In this document: positions 20,267 through 29,034 of the stretch, piece after piece
Layout of the letters: each line of letters opens with the position of its first letter
How positions within the stretch are numbered: position 1 is the stretch's first letter
Assembly (NCBI GenBank): GCA_026388155.1
Contig: JAPLKI010000001.1
Span: 1 to 64,000, forward strand
Direction of reading: 5' to 3'
From: Elusimicrobiota bacterium
Lineage (GTDB): Bacteria > Elusimicrobiota > Elusimicrobia > Elusimicrobiales > UBA9959
DNA length: 64,000 nucleotides
Notes under the pieces: generated by a model
Seen by the model: only the letters and a program-made list of their open reading frames with translations
Databases searched by the model: none
Told to the model about the DNA's origin: nothing
Position numbers and translations under genes: made by a program

Positions 20267-21993
20267 TGAAACGCGAAAACCTCGTAAGACTGATAGAAAT
20301 ACTCGCAGCGCAAATCATTTGCGCGGCAGGTTTTTTTTGCGTTTCCGTCAATGCCGGCAGTCCCGGCACCACCGCCGCTTCTTTCCTGAATTTCACGCCC
20401 AGCCCCCGCGCCAGCGCGATGGGGGAATCCTACACCTCGGTGACCGAGGACGCCTACGCCGCGTACTGGAATCCGGCGGGCCTGGCGAGCGTAGAGCAGC
20501 GCGAATTCGTGGCCACCTACGACGCCTCTTTTTCGGACGTCGCGCACCAATATGTTTCCGTGGCTTACCCGCTGAGCTACGGCTCCACGCTGGACCTCAG
20601 CATAACCCGGCTGACCGTGGCCCCTTTCCAGGGCTATGACGCGGCGGGTTTCAAGACAAAGAACATCCAGTCGTCCGACATGGCGATAGCCGCCTCTTAC
20701 GGCCGCACGCTGATGAAGGACGAGATAGAGCGCCCGGTTCTCAACCTCGGAGCCACCCTCAAGAGCGTGAGCGAGACGCTGGACAGCGTTTCCGCCGCCA
20801 CCTTCGCTATGGACCTTGGCGCGATATATTATTTAAGGCCCGCCAAATACTGGATGCGGAAAGTCCCGGCCCAGGAGGTCAGGTTCGCGTTCACGGTCCG
20901 GAACCTCGGCCCCGGCCTCAAATTTGACAAGCTCTCATCCCCGCTGCCGTTGTCCGTCACGCTGGGCTCTTCCTGGCTCTCTCATCCCAAGGGCGATTCA
21001 AGCCTTATATTGAGCATGGACAACACCTTCTCCAATTACGATAAATATACCATCAACCTGGGCGCCGAATACGAGGCGTTCCAACTGCTGTCGTTCCGGG
21101 CCGGCTACAGGACCGGCCAGACCATCGGCTCCGGGGTCCGGTTCGGCTTCGGCTTCAAGTTTTCATTCGTGGACCTGGATTACTCGATGTCGCCTTTCGG
21201 GGACTTGGGCGCCATGCATAAATTCGGCATGACCATGAAGTTCGGGGCTACGACCGCGCGCTCACCGCTGGCCGGGAAAACACAGCGCGTTGAAAACGCA
21301 AGGCTGATAACCACGAAAGATAAGATCGAGAAGCTCCAGGTGTTCGCCAACGACTTCATAGAACTGGCCAAAAAAGACCTCGATAAGCGCCGGTACGTGT
21401 CCGCCGAAGCCAACTTGAACAAAGCCTTCAACCTGGAGCCCGGCCTGAAAACCGGCGAGTGGGGCGAGAAAGCGGGCCGCCTGTCGGAGATAATAAAAGA
21501 CCTGCAGTTAAAGGACACCCCCGGCCTCGAAGAGGTTTTTGCGAAGAACAACGAGCAGGCCGATGCCGGCCACGAGACCGTCATGGCATACGTGAACGGC
21601 AACGACCGCAAAGCGTTCCTGCTGGCTCACGCGGCCTGGGGCTCCAACATCAGCGGCGATGCCGTGTTCGAAAAACTGCTGAACGTGATGAGCCAGCTGA
21701 CCCATGACAACATAAGGCGCGATGAGATACTGCCTAAGACCGCCCTTGTCAAGGAAAAGCTCCGGAAAGCGGCCTCCGCTTTCTACATAAGGGAGTTCAC
21801 CGTGGCGGTAAGGGAGTGCGAAGAAGCGGTTCTCCTGGACGACACCAATACCATGGCCTGGACCAGGCTGGGTTCCGCGTACTTCATGATGGGCGATAAG
21901 GAAAAGACGAAGAAGGCCTACGTGAAAGCGCTCAGGCTGAATCCCGGCGACAACGTGGTCAGGCAGTTCATGGAATCACAGGGGTGGAAGTAA
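20266..21993 (+). CDS. PorV/PorQ (UPF0164)-like outer-membrane protein fused to TPR repeats
   Basis: 575 residues from the ATG that gives a proper signal peptide (MKRENLVRLIEILAAQIICA...VNA); an upstream in-frame TTG would only add a non-secretory leader. Residues ~30-345 match the PorV/UPF0164 pattern: FLNFTPSPRASAMGESYTSV, AYAAYWNPAGLA, then strand-rich barrel sequence ending DLGAMHKFGMTMKFG. Residues ~370-575 are helical, with clear TPR units at the end (AWTRLGSAYFMMGDKEKTKK). PorV family proteins shuttle or anchor exported proteins in type IX secretion, and a TPR on such a barrel is less usual. The histidine kinase follows after 3 bp, so the two are co-transcribed. Confidence 0.8.
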   Translation: MKRENLVRLIEILAAQIICAAGFFCVSVNAGSPGTTAASFLNFTPSPRASAMGESYTSVTEDAYAAYWNPAGLASVEQREFVATYDASFSDVAHQYVSVAYPLSYGSTLDLSITRLTVAPFQGYDAAGFKTKNIQSSDMAIAASYGRTLMKDEIERPVLNLGATLKSVSETLDSVSAATFAMDLGAIYYLRPAKYWMRKVPAQEVRFAFTVRNLGPGLKFDKLSSPLPLSVTLGSSWLSHPKGDSSLILSMDNTFSNYDKYTINLGAEYEAFQLLSFRAGYRTGQTIGSGVRFGFGFKFSFVDLDYSMSPFGDLGAMHKFGMTMKFGATTARSPLAGKTQRVENARLITTKDKIEKLQVFANDFIELAKKDLDKRRYVSAEANLNKAFNLEPGLKTGEWGEKAGRLSEIIKDLQLKDTPGLEEVFAKNNEQADAGHETVMAYVNGNDRKAFLLAHAAWGSNISGDAVFEKLLNVMSQLTHDNIRRDEILPKTALVKEKLRKAASAFYIREFTVAVRECEEAVLLDDTNTMAWTRLGSAYFMMGDKEKTKKAYVKALRLNPGDNVVRQFMESQGWK

Positions 21994-21996
21994 TTT

Positions 21997-22938
21997 ATGG
22001 AGTTTCTCGCTATAGTCTTCATTCCGATGATCCTCCTGCTGCTCGGGGCGGCTTTCCTGGTGGTGTCGCAGGTTTCCGGTTTCGTGCAGTCCGGCTCGCT
22101 GAACCAGCGCCAGTATGTTTCCAACATGATCATTCAGCAGTACATGGCGCAGATCGCCATGGCGCAGAGCCAGATCTTCCAGCGCAACCGCGAGCTGGAA
22201 GTCCTCTCGTCAAAACTGGTGTTTTCCAACCAGGAGCTGAGCCGCCTTAACGACATGAAATCCAAGTTCCTGTCCATGGTCGTGCACGAAGTCAGGACCC
22301 CGCTGGGTTCCATCAGGGGCTTCACCGAACTGCTGCTCAAGAGGGGCGTGGGGGAAAAAGAGGAGCAGTACCTTAAGAATATCGTTTTGTCCAGCGATCA
22401 GATGGGCCGCCTGATTGCCGACCTTACCGACCTGGCCATAATAGAGGCGGGCAAGCTGAAGATGGAAAAGGCGGTCTTCGACTACGCCGATATAGCCAGG
22501 GATATTCTGCCGGGTGTTTCCATAAACGCGCAGAAAAAAGGCGTGGAACTCAGTGTCGGCGAGCTGCCCGCCGACTGCCGGGTGAACGGCGACAAATTCA
22601 GGCTCTCGCAGGTCCTGATGAATCTGCTCAACAATGCCATAAAGTTCACGCCCGCCGGTAAGAGGGTGGAACTGACCATGCGCAGGGAGGGGAGATATCT
22701 CGCCGCGTACGTGAAAGACTCGGGTATCGGCATCCATCCGAGCGAGACAAAGAGGATCTTTGAAAAATTCTACCAGGCAAAATATCAGAAAGACGAAAAG
22801 CTCCGCAAGCAGGGATGGGGCCTCGGCCTTGCCATAGCCCAGGAGGTGGTCAAGGCGCACAAGGGCGACATCGGCGTCACCAGCCCGGGCCTTGGAAAAG
22901 GCTCCACTTTCTGGTTTAAGGTTCCCGTCGGAGTATAA
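21997..22938 (+). CDS. Membrane-anchored sensor histidine kinase
   Basis: 313 residues. There is one N-terminal transmembrane helix (~6-29), no periplasmic domain, and a coiled-coil linker (~40-90). The HisKA domain has phospho-acceptor His97 in MVVHEVRTPLGS. The ATPase domain has its N-box at MNLLNNAIKFTP (~208-219), G1 DSGIGI (241-246), F-box FEKFYQ and G2 GWGLGLAI. It therefore autophosphorylates and passes phosphate to a response regulator, but none lies nearby, so the partner is unknown. It begins 3 bp after the PorV-like/TPR gene. With no extracellular sensor, input probably comes through the membrane helix or a partner protein. Confidence 0.92.
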   Translation: MEFLAIVFIPMILLLLGAAFLVVSQVSGFVQSGSLNQRQYVSNMIIQQYMAQIAMAQSQIFQRNRELEVLSSKLVFSNQELSRLNDMKSKFLSMVVHEVRTPLGSIRGFTELLLKRGVGEKEEQYLKNIVLSSDQMGRLIADLTDLAIIEAGKLKMEKAVFDYADIARDILPGVSINAQKKGVELSVGELPADCRVNGDKFRLSQVLMNLLNNAIKFTPAGKRVELTMRREGRYLAAYVKDSGIGIHPSETKRIFEKFYQAKYQKDEKLRKQGWGLGLAIAQEVVKAHKGDIGVTSPGLGKGSTFWFKVPVGV

Positions 22939-23181
22939 GAACCGCAAAATCCGGCGCGCTTTCGCGGGCGGGCGGCGCCGCGGCGCAGTAGCATGAGCGG
23001 CTTTTACCCGCGCCGATGTCCATAGTTATAGATTCCGCTGAAAAACCTCCTGTTTTAAAAATGGCACGAAAATCGCTTAAAAATTTCTCTCCGGGGCCGC
23101 GCGCAAACGGTTTTTGTCCGCCGGTCAAGCTGCCGCGATGGTCTTTTTCAAAGTTGATTTTGAGCCGGAGAGGATTTTTCA
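22939..23181. other. Intergenic stretch before motA
   Basis: Part of the 344-bp gap between the kinase and motA. The first 60 bases are very GC-rich with short dyads (GGCGCCGCGGCGC) that might end the upstream transcript, but without a U-tract. The rest shows nothing until the AT-rich promoter zone after 23182. Confidence 0.4.
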
Positions 23182-23253
23182 GTAGAATCATTGGTAGAAT
23201 CATTTATAATGTAATATTGATATAACCTTTCTGAAACATCGCTTCTGTATAAT
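23182..23253 (+). promoter_or_regulatory. Promoter region of the motor cassette with direct repeat
   Basis: A perfect direct repeat GTAGAATCATT (23182-23192 and 23194-23204) abuts TATAAT at 23205-23210. A second TGTATAAT ends at 23253, placing a start about 23 bases before the ribosome site of motA. No good -35 hexamer fits either -10, which suggests activator-dependent transcription. The repeat may be the regulator's site. Confidence 0.35.
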
Positions 23254-23282
23254 TGAACTGTACTTTACAACGGGAGACTACA

Positions 23283-24023
23283 ATGGAACTTGGCACTATT
23301 ATCGGCGCGGGAGCTTTCGTAATCCTGCTTATCCTGGGCGTAGCTTCCGGCCAGCTTTCTTCGTCCATGGTGAACATGCACGCCGTCTTCGTAGTGGTGG
23401 GGGGAGGTATGGTGGCGATACTGATCAATACGCCGCTCAAATACCTGATAAAGGCCTTCACGGAACTGAAAGCCCTTATTTTCTACGATAATATAGCCGA
23501 CATACATAAGGTTATCCCCGTTATAACCGGCCTGGCGGAGCAGTGCAGGATGAAAGGCCTGTCCGCCCTTAAGAACGCGGACCCCACCGTAGCGAACGGC
23601 TTTCTGACCCGCGCTTCGATGGCCGCGCTGGAGTACAATGACTACAATTTCGTCAAGCAGGTCATGGAACAGGAGATAAACCAGGCGGCGGACGAGACCA
23701 ACGAATTGGCCAATGTCTACCGCACCATGAGCATCCTGATGCCCATGTTCGGCCTGATGGGCACGCTGATAGGCATCATCGGAGTGCTGCGCGACCTTTC
23801 CAACCCGGAGAACGTGGGCCCGGCCATGGGTGTGGCCATAACCTCCGCTTTTTACGGCATATTTATGGCTAATATGGTCTGCGTGCCGATAGCCGGCAAG
23901 ATCCGCTCCAAGATCTGGCTGGACGTGAAGCTGAAGTCCATGATCCTGGACGGCGTGCTGGAAATAATGAAAGGCAGCATACCTATAGTGGTGGAGCGGA
24001 GGCTGCAGTCTTATATAGTGTAA
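23283..24023 (+). CDS. motA: MotA-type stator subunit (proton/sodium channel)
   Basis: 246 residues. The ATG at 23283 has GGGAG at the right distance; an upstream in-frame start would add only 10 residues. Two helices at the N-terminus, a cytoplasmic loop of about 100 residues, then two helices. The signature is PMFGLMGTLIGIIGVL (TM3), then GVAITSAFYGIFMANMVCVP and IAGKIR (TM4), which places it in MotA/PomA rather than ExbB/TolQ. Five MotA surround two MotB in the inner membrane, and ion flow turns the MotA ring against FliG. Directly downstream lie a FliF-FliG fusion and motB, so rotor and stator are encoded together with no other flagellar gene in view. Confidence 0.9.
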   Translation: MELGTIIGAGAFVILLILGVASGQLSSSMVNMHAVFVVVGGGMVAILINTPLKYLIKAFTELKALIFYDNIADIHKVIPVITGLAEQCRMKGLSALKNADPTVANGFLTRASMAALEYNDYNFVKQVMEQEINQAADETNELANVYRTMSILMPMFGLMGTLIGIIGVLRDLSNPENVGPAMGVAITSAFYGIFMANMVCVPIAGKIRSKIWLDVKLKSMILDGVLEIMKGSIPIVVERRLQSYIV

Positions 24024-24032
24024 GGTTGATAT

Positions 24033-25565
24033 ATGAAACCTATATGCTTTAATGGCGGGGCTTTGCTGAAGATATGCGCTTTCGCGTTCTTTTGCCTGCT
24101 GCCCTGGCCCCGGACCGCCGGGGGGCAGAACATGCCCCTGGACGATAAGGCTAAATATGAGCGCTCGCTCGAAATAAAGGTTGAAGAAGTCCTGCTCAAA
24201 CTGCTCGGCCCCAACCAGGCCAAGGTGGTGGTGCAGGCGTCCATGGACTTTACCCGCACCGAGAAAGTGGATATGACCACCCAGTCCGCCGCCCCCGTAG
24301 TTAAAGACGGCATGTTCAAGTGGGACGGCACGTCCGTGGAAAACCAGATGTCCGCGGAATACCTGCTTCCGGGTTTCCCCACTATGATAGGCGATAAGGA
24401 CAGGCCGGGGGGCGGCAACTATCAGAGGCAGACGATCTATCCGGCTTCATTCATAAAGCAGCTTATAGTAACGGTTATTCTAAACAAGGACCTTGCGGAG
24501 AACGAGGCGCAGGCTGTCCGGAGCGTTGTCTCGGAAATGCTTTCCATGGACCCGAAGAGGGGGGACGAGCTGATCATTATCAGGACTTTCTTCGCCCCGT
24601 TCTGGCGCACGATCTGGTATACGCCCGAAGCCATGAACCTGGTATTTAAATATATTATCCTTACCTTTATGGGCGTTATCGCCCTGATAGTGGTGGCCGT
24701 AGGGTTCCTTAAGCTGGCCGGGGCTATGAACACCATGGCCAAAGCCCAGCAGAGCCACCAGCAGATAACCATGGATATCGGTAAAGGTCTGGGGTCGCCC
24801 GGAGGAGGGCTGGGATTTGGCGGCCCGGAAGAAAAACTGGAAATGCCGTCGGGCGAGAAAAAAGAGAAGGAAGAGTCAGCCGAAGAGGAGGAGCAGAGGG
24901 TGGTCTTCAATGTCAAGCTTGACCAGCTGGGCTTCCTGGTGAATTTAATGAGCAACGAGGACCCGGCCAATGTGGCTCTGGTCGCCGCGCACCTGGAGCC
25001 TGAGGTGCGGAATAAATTTTTATCAATGCTCCCTCCCGATGCCTCGTCCGAGGTCATGGCGAACCTGGCCAAGGTGCGTTTCGTCGATCCGGACATCATA
25101 AACACCATTAAAGACGAGCTTGAGCGGCGTCTTAGCGGCGCTTTGGGGGGCTTGCAGCAGGTCGTGGACGTGCTTGAGCAGGTGGATCTGCGCACCAAAA
25201 GGGAGATGCTGGAAAAGCTCTCAAAAACAGACCCGGAAACGGCCCGTCTGGTCAGGCGGAAAATATTCATGCCCGAGGACATAGGCCTGCTTTCCGACCG
25301 GGACATGTCGTTCGTTATAGGGAATTTCAAGATAGAAACTCTTTCCGCCGCGATCTGGAGTTTCCCGCAGGCGCTGAAAGACAAGATCCGCAAGCAGATG
25401 GCCGAGAAAACCTGGCAGATGGTGGAGCAGACGATGAGGTATGGCGCTCCTTCAAAGGAGGGGGCGGAAAAAGCGGTGGAGGAATTGGTGGGGGCCGTGC
25501 TGAAACTGATAAAGGAAGGACGCATATCCAACCCGCTGGACGAGCAGGTTATGATCTCCGGGTAG
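24033..25565 (+). CDS. Natural FliF-FliG fusion (truncated MS-ring protein joined to rotor switch protein)
   Basis: 510 residues. Signal-like N-terminus (~1-31). Residues ~38-190 resemble the last periplasmic domain of FliF (YERSLEIKVEEVLLKLLGPN, VVVQASMDFTRTEKVD, later IYPASFIKQLIVTVIL and RGDELIII). A transmembrane helix spans ~205-230, with a charged linker at ~265-290. Residues ~296-400 match the FliG middle domain (LVNLMSNEDPANVALVAAHL where FliG has EHPQTIAL, then MLPPDASSEVMANLAKV). Residues ~403-505 match the FliG C-terminal torque domain (ARLVRRKIFMPEDIGLLSDR, then LKDKIRKQMAEKTWQMVEQT). Missing are the first FliF helix, its earlier ring-building domains and FliG's N-terminal domain. 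The latter normally clamps FliG to FliF, so a covalent joint would replace it. It lies 9 bp after motA. Confidence 0.78.
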   Translation: MKPICFNGGALLKICAFAFFCLLPWPRTAGGQNMPLDDKAKYERSLEIKVEEVLLKLLGPNQAKVVVQASMDFTRTEKVDMTTQSAAPVVKDGMFKWDGTSVENQMSAEYLLPGFPTMIGDKDRPGGGNYQRQTIYPASFIKQLIVTVILNKDLAENEAQAVRSVVSEMLSMDPKRGDELIIIRTFFAPFWRTIWYTPEAMNLVFKYIILTFMGVIALIVVAVGFLKLAGAMNTMAKAQQSHQQITMDIGKGLGSPGGGLGFGGPEEKLEMPSGEKKEKEESAEEEEQRVVFNVKLDQLGFLVNLMSNEDPANVALVAAHLEPEVRNKFLSMLPPDASSEVMANLAKVRFVDPDIINTIKDELERRLSGALGGLQQVVDVLEQVDLRTKREMLEKLSKTDPETARLVRRKIFMPEDIGLLSDRDMSFVIGNFKIETLSAAIWSFPQALKDKIRKQMAEKTWQMVEQTMRYGAPSKEGAEKAVEELVGAVLKLIKEGRISNPLDEQVMISG

Positions 25566-25631
25566 GCCGGTTCCGGGCCGCTCGGGCCGACAGCCTGAAA
25601 GGAGTTTTCGGGGAGAAAAGTAAGTAACCTC

Positions 25632-26321
25632 ATGATATATAAGAACCGGCGGGATGAGCTGGAAAACCAGTTGAACAGAGGCGCTCTTTGGGCCGTCACC
25701 TACGGCGACCTGATGAGCTACCTGATGATATTTTTTCTCGTCCTCTTTTCTTTCTCCATCGCCAAGACGGATAAGGCCAAAAGCCGCAAATACGAAGAGT
25801 CTCTCGTCAACATCCAGAAGGCTTTCGGCGGCAAGATAGACACAAAGCGCATTGAGCGCGCCAAAGTCCAGGAACAGGAAGACAACGTGGCCAACAATAT
25901 CAAGAAAAGCATGGAGAGCAATCAGATGTCCAACCTGGTCGCGATAGACTCCAACGAGCGCCGGGTGAGGCTGGTTCTCACCGAGGCGGTGCTTTTTGAC
26001 TCCGGCAAATCGGACTTGAAAGAGAGGGCTAAAGAAATTCTCAGGCCGATAGCCGAGGAACTCAAAAAAATGCCTAACGACGTGCTGGTGGAGGGACACA
26101 CCGACAATGTTCCCATACACAAGGGCCGTTACGCCACAAATTGGGAATTGTCGATGGCCAGGGCCTACAGCGTCATAAAATTCCTGGAAGGAACGGGAAT
26201 GAGCCCCAAGAGGCTGGCCGGCATCGGATACGGCGAGAACCGTCCGGTGGGGGAAAACACCACTTTGGAAGGACGCGCCAAGAACCGCCGCATAGAGATC
26301 TCGCTGCTGAAGACCGAATAA
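25632..26321 (+). CDS. motB: MotB-type stator subunit
   Basis: 229 residues. A short cytoplasmic N-terminus precedes one transmembrane helix containing the ion-binding aspartate: WAVTYGDLMSYLMIFFLVLF with Asp26, equivalent to the essential Asp of MotB. A periplasmic linker (~50-115) leads to an OmpA-like peptidoglycan-binding domain: VEGHTDNVPI, NWELSMARAYSV, GENRPVGENT, then GRAKNRRIEI. It anchors the MotA ring to the wall. It is shorter than typical flagellar MotB (about 250-310). It follows the FliF-FliG fusion by 66 bp and ends at a strong terminator, closing the cassette. Confidence 0.92.
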   Translation: MIYKNRRDELENQLNRGALWAVTYGDLMSYLMIFFLVLFSFSIAKTDKAKSRKYEESLVNIQKAFGGKIDTKRIERAKVQEQEDNVANNIKKSMESNQMSNLVAIDSNERRVRLVLTEAVLFDSGKSDLKERAKEILRPIAEELKKMPNDVLVEGHTDNVPIHKGRYATNWELSMARAYSVIKFLEGTGMSPKRLAGIGYGENRPVGENTTLEGRAKNRRIEISLLKTE

Positions 26322-26348
26322 TTACCGCGGGCGCAATAATTTTTGAGG

Positions 26349-26376
26349 CCGGGAGGGTTTGCTCCTCCCGGTTTTT
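26349..26376 (+). terminator. Rho-independent terminator after motB
   Basis: CCGGGAGG (26349-26356) and CCTCCCGG (26364-26371) form a perfect 8-bp stem with a 7-nt loop, followed by TTTTTGCTTTT. Confidence 0.9.
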
Positions 26377-26509
26377 GCTTTTGTAATCCGGAGCCGGCGA
26401 TCGGACCGTGATTTTCCCGGAAACCACGGGTTTTTTCGGGTTAAGTATCTTAGCGAAGCATCTTACCTGCCCGGCAAATGTAGTATTATATGTTCATAAG
26501 GTTCTTTAT

Positions 26510-26941
26510 ATGAGCAAACGACGGCTTGCCAGAGAAAACTGCCTGCAGTCACTGTATGTGGCCGACATCGGCGCTTACGGTCCCGACAGCGTGCTGGCCA
26601 GTTTTCAGATGACCGATTTCGCCCTTGAGGGAAAAACCTTCGATTTTTACAAAGAGCTTTTTGCCGCCACTATTTCCAACCTTGAAAAAATAGATTCCAT
26701 CATCCGTTCCACCAGCACCAACTGGGACCTGGCCAGGATGTCGGCCACTGACCGCTCCATACTGCGCATGGCGGTCTGCGAACTGATGGTGCTCGCAGAC
26801 GCGCCGCCGCCTGTGGTCATAGACGAGGCCATAGAACTGGCTAAAAAATATTCCACCGAGAATTCCGGAAAATTCGTGAACGGCGTGCTGGACAGCGTGG
26901 CCAAGAACAACGATCTGCTAAATAAAAATCCCGTAAAATGA
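26510..26941 (+). CDS. nusB: Transcription antitermination factor NusB
   Basis: 143 residues from the ATG at 26510, preceded by AAGG at suitable spacing; an upstream frame extension of 34 codons is not NusB-like. MSKRRLARENCLQSLYVADI is the N-terminal RNA-binding helix. ATDRSILRMAVCELMVLADA and VVIDEAIELAKKYSTENSGK, FVNGVLD are the conserved C-terminal NusB motifs. It binds boxA with NusE (S10) to keep RNA polymerase processive on rRNA operons. Its stop overlaps the start of ligA in ATGA, so the pair is translationally coupled. Confidence 0.93.
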   Translation: MSKRRLARENCLQSLYVADIGAYGPDSVLASFQMTDFALEGKTFDFYKELFAATISNLEKIDSIIRSTSTNWDLARMSATDRSILRMAVCELMVLADAPPPVVIDEAIELAKKYSTENSGKFVNGVLDSVAKNNDLLNKNPVK

Positions 26942-28947
26942 AAAGCCAGCGGTCCCCGTCCGAAGAAATAGAGGCCCTGAAAAAAGAAATAAGGCGCCAC
27001 GAATACCTCTATTATGTCCTGGACAACCCCGAAATATCGGACGGCGAATACGACGTTCTGCTGAACCGCCTGAAGGCGCTTGAAGCCGCGCATCCCGGTT
27101 TTATAACCCCGGATTCCCCGACCAGGCGCGTGGGCGGCCGCCCTTCCGGCGCGTTCGCCCCGGTGGCCCATAAGATCCCGATGCTTTCCCTTGACAACTG
27201 TTATAGCGGGGAGGAATTCCTCGAATGGGACAACAGGGTCCGCAACGGCCTCAAGGGGGAAACTTACGAGCTGGTGGTGGAACCCAAAATAGACGGGCTT
27301 TCCTGCTCCATAGAATATGAACGCGGCGTGTTCGCGCGGGCTTCCACGCGGGGCGACGGGGAAACCGGCGAAGATGTTTCGTTGAATGTCCGGACCATAC
27401 GCGCCGTGCCGCTTAAGCTTAATGTCGAGGACCCGCCGGCTTTTTTTGAGGCCCGCGGTGAAGTCTATATAAGCAAAAAAGATTTTGAAACTATACGCGA
27501 GGAGCAACTGAACGCCGGAGAGGAGCCCTTCGCAAATCCCCGGAACGCCGCCGCCGGGTCGCTCCGCCAGAAGGATCCCGCCGTGACCGCCGGGAGAAAA
27601 TTGAAATTTTTCGCTCACTCGTACGGCCACCTTGAAGGCATGGAGGCGCCCGGGACCCATTGGGATTATCTTGAGTATTGCAAAAAAGCCGGTTTCCCCG
27701 TGCCGTTCGTCTCTGAAAAGCCCTGCAAAGACGCCTCCGAAGTCCTGAAATTTTACAAAGACTACGCTTCCGGAAGATTTGCGCTTCCCTATGAAATAGA
27801 CGGGCTGGTGGTAAAGGTCAACTCCCACAGCTCGCAGAAACTGCTGGGCTTTACCTCCAAGAGCCCGCGCTGGGCCATAGCTTTCAAGTATCCCGCCCAG
27901 CAGGCCACCACCACGGTAAAAAATGTCACCTTTTCGGTGGGCCGTACCGGCGTCATTACCCCGGTGGCGGAACTTGAGCCGGTCAAGTGCGGCGGAGTCG
28001 TTATTTCAAGCGCCACCCTTCATAATTTCGACGAGATAGCGCGTCTGGGCCTTAAAACAGGCGATAAAGTGGTAATAGAAAGGGCGGGCGAAGTTATTCC
28101 TAAAGTAGTGAAAGTGGTTTTAACCGCCCGCTCCGGCGGGGAAAGCGGGATCATCGCTCCATCCGTCTGTCCCTCCTGCGCCGAACCTCTCCGCAAAGAC
28201 GAAGAGGAAGTCGCGCTTCGCTGCGTTAACCCGTCATGCCCGGCGCAGATAAAAATGGGTTTGCTGCATTTCGCCTCACGGGACGCCATGAACATAGACG
28301 GCCTTGGCGGATCTTCGGTGGAACAGTTGCTGGGAAAAAAACTGGTTTCAAAATTTTCCGATCTTTACCGCCTTAAAAAAGAGGATTTGCTGGCGCTTGA
28401 GCTGTTTAAAGACAAGAAAGCGGATAATCTGCTGGATGAAATCGAGAAGAGCAAAAAACAGCCTCTCTCGCGCCTGATCTACGCTCTGGGCGTGCGCCAC
28501 ATAGGCGAGAAAAATGCCCGCCTGCTCGCGGCCAGGTTTAAGACAATGGCCGATCTGCTGAAAGCGGGGGAACAGGATCTGGCGCGCGTGGAAGAAGTGG
28601 GGCCGGTGATAGCCGAAGCTGTGATTGAATTTTTTGCCGGGGCCGGAACGCGCGGACTGATCTCCGAACTTGAGGCGCTGGGCGTGAATATGCGGGAGCC
28701 CGAAGGCCCCGCGGCCGGTTCAAAGCTTGAGGGGAAAACTTTTGTCTTTACGGGGGAGCTGTCCGCCCTTACCAGGGAAGAGGCGGCGCGCAAGGTGCTC
28801 GCGCTTGGCGGGAGAGAAACTTCCAGCGTGTCGGCCAAAACCTCTTTTGTGGTGGCCGGCTCAAACCCCGGCTCCAAATATGCCAAAGCCCGAAAGTTAG
28901 GCGTTGCGATACTCAGCGAAGCTGAATTTTTAGAGCTTGTCGGGTAA
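26938..28947 (+). CDS. ligA: NAD-dependent DNA ligase LigA
   Basis: 669 residues, the full normal length. The adenylation motif VVEPKIDGLS has catalytic Lys117. The N-terminal Ia domain (HEYLYYVLDNPEISDGEYD) binds NAD. The OB-fold region includes GRTGVITPVAELEPV. The four-Cys zinc finger CPSC...CVNPSC (~407-430) is present. Helix-hairpin-helix repeats follow (LGVRHIGEKNARLLAARF), then a BRCT domain (KLEGKTFVFTGELSALTREE) at the end. It seals nicks in replication and repair. It is coupled to nusB by a 4-base overlap, and all catalytic modules are intact. Confidence 0.96.
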   Translation: MKSQRSPSEEIEALKKEIRRHEYLYYVLDNPEISDGEYDVLLNRLKALEAAHPGFITPDSPTRRVGGRPSGAFAPVAHKIPMLSLDNCYSGEEFLEWDNRVRNGLKGETYELVVEPKIDGLSCSIEYERGVFARASTRGDGETGEDVSLNVRTIRAVPLKLNVEDPPAFFEARGEVYISKKDFETIREEQLNAGEEPFANPRNAAAGSLRQKDPAVTAGRKLKFFAHSYGHLEGMEAPGTHWDYLEYCKKAGFPVPFVSEKPCKDASEVLKFYKDYASGRFALPYEIDGLVVKVNSHSSQKLLGFTSKSPRWAIAFKYPAQQATTTVKNVTFSVGRTGVITPVAELEPVKCGGVVISSATLHNFDEIARLGLKTGDKVVIERAGEVIPKVVKVVLTARSGGESGIIAPSVCPSCAEPLRKDEEEVALRCVNPSCPAQIKMGLLHFASRDAMNIDGLGGSSVEQLLGKKLVSKFSDLYRLKKEDLLALELFKDKKADNLLDEIEKSKKQPLSRLIYALGVRHIGEKNARLLAARFKTMADLLKAGEQDLARVEEVGPVIAEAVIEFFAGAGTRGLISELEALGVNMREPEGPAAGSKLEGKTFVFTGELSALTREEAARKVLALGGRETSSVSAKTSFVVAGSNPGSKYAKARKLGVAILSEAEFLELVG

Positions 28948-28972
28948 GGGCGGGCTATTCAAGGTGTAATTG

Positions 28973-28997
28973 GGTGGGAACAACCACCTTATATTTT
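28973..28997 (+). terminator. Weak terminator-like hairpin after ligA
   Basis: GGTGG (28973-28977) and CCACC (28984-28988) with a GAACAA loop are followed by TTATATTTT. The stem is only 5 bp, so confidence is low. Confidence 0.35.
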
Positions 28998-29034
28998 ACA
29001 GGAATAGGTCTTTACCGTTTCCGGCGCGACTTTA

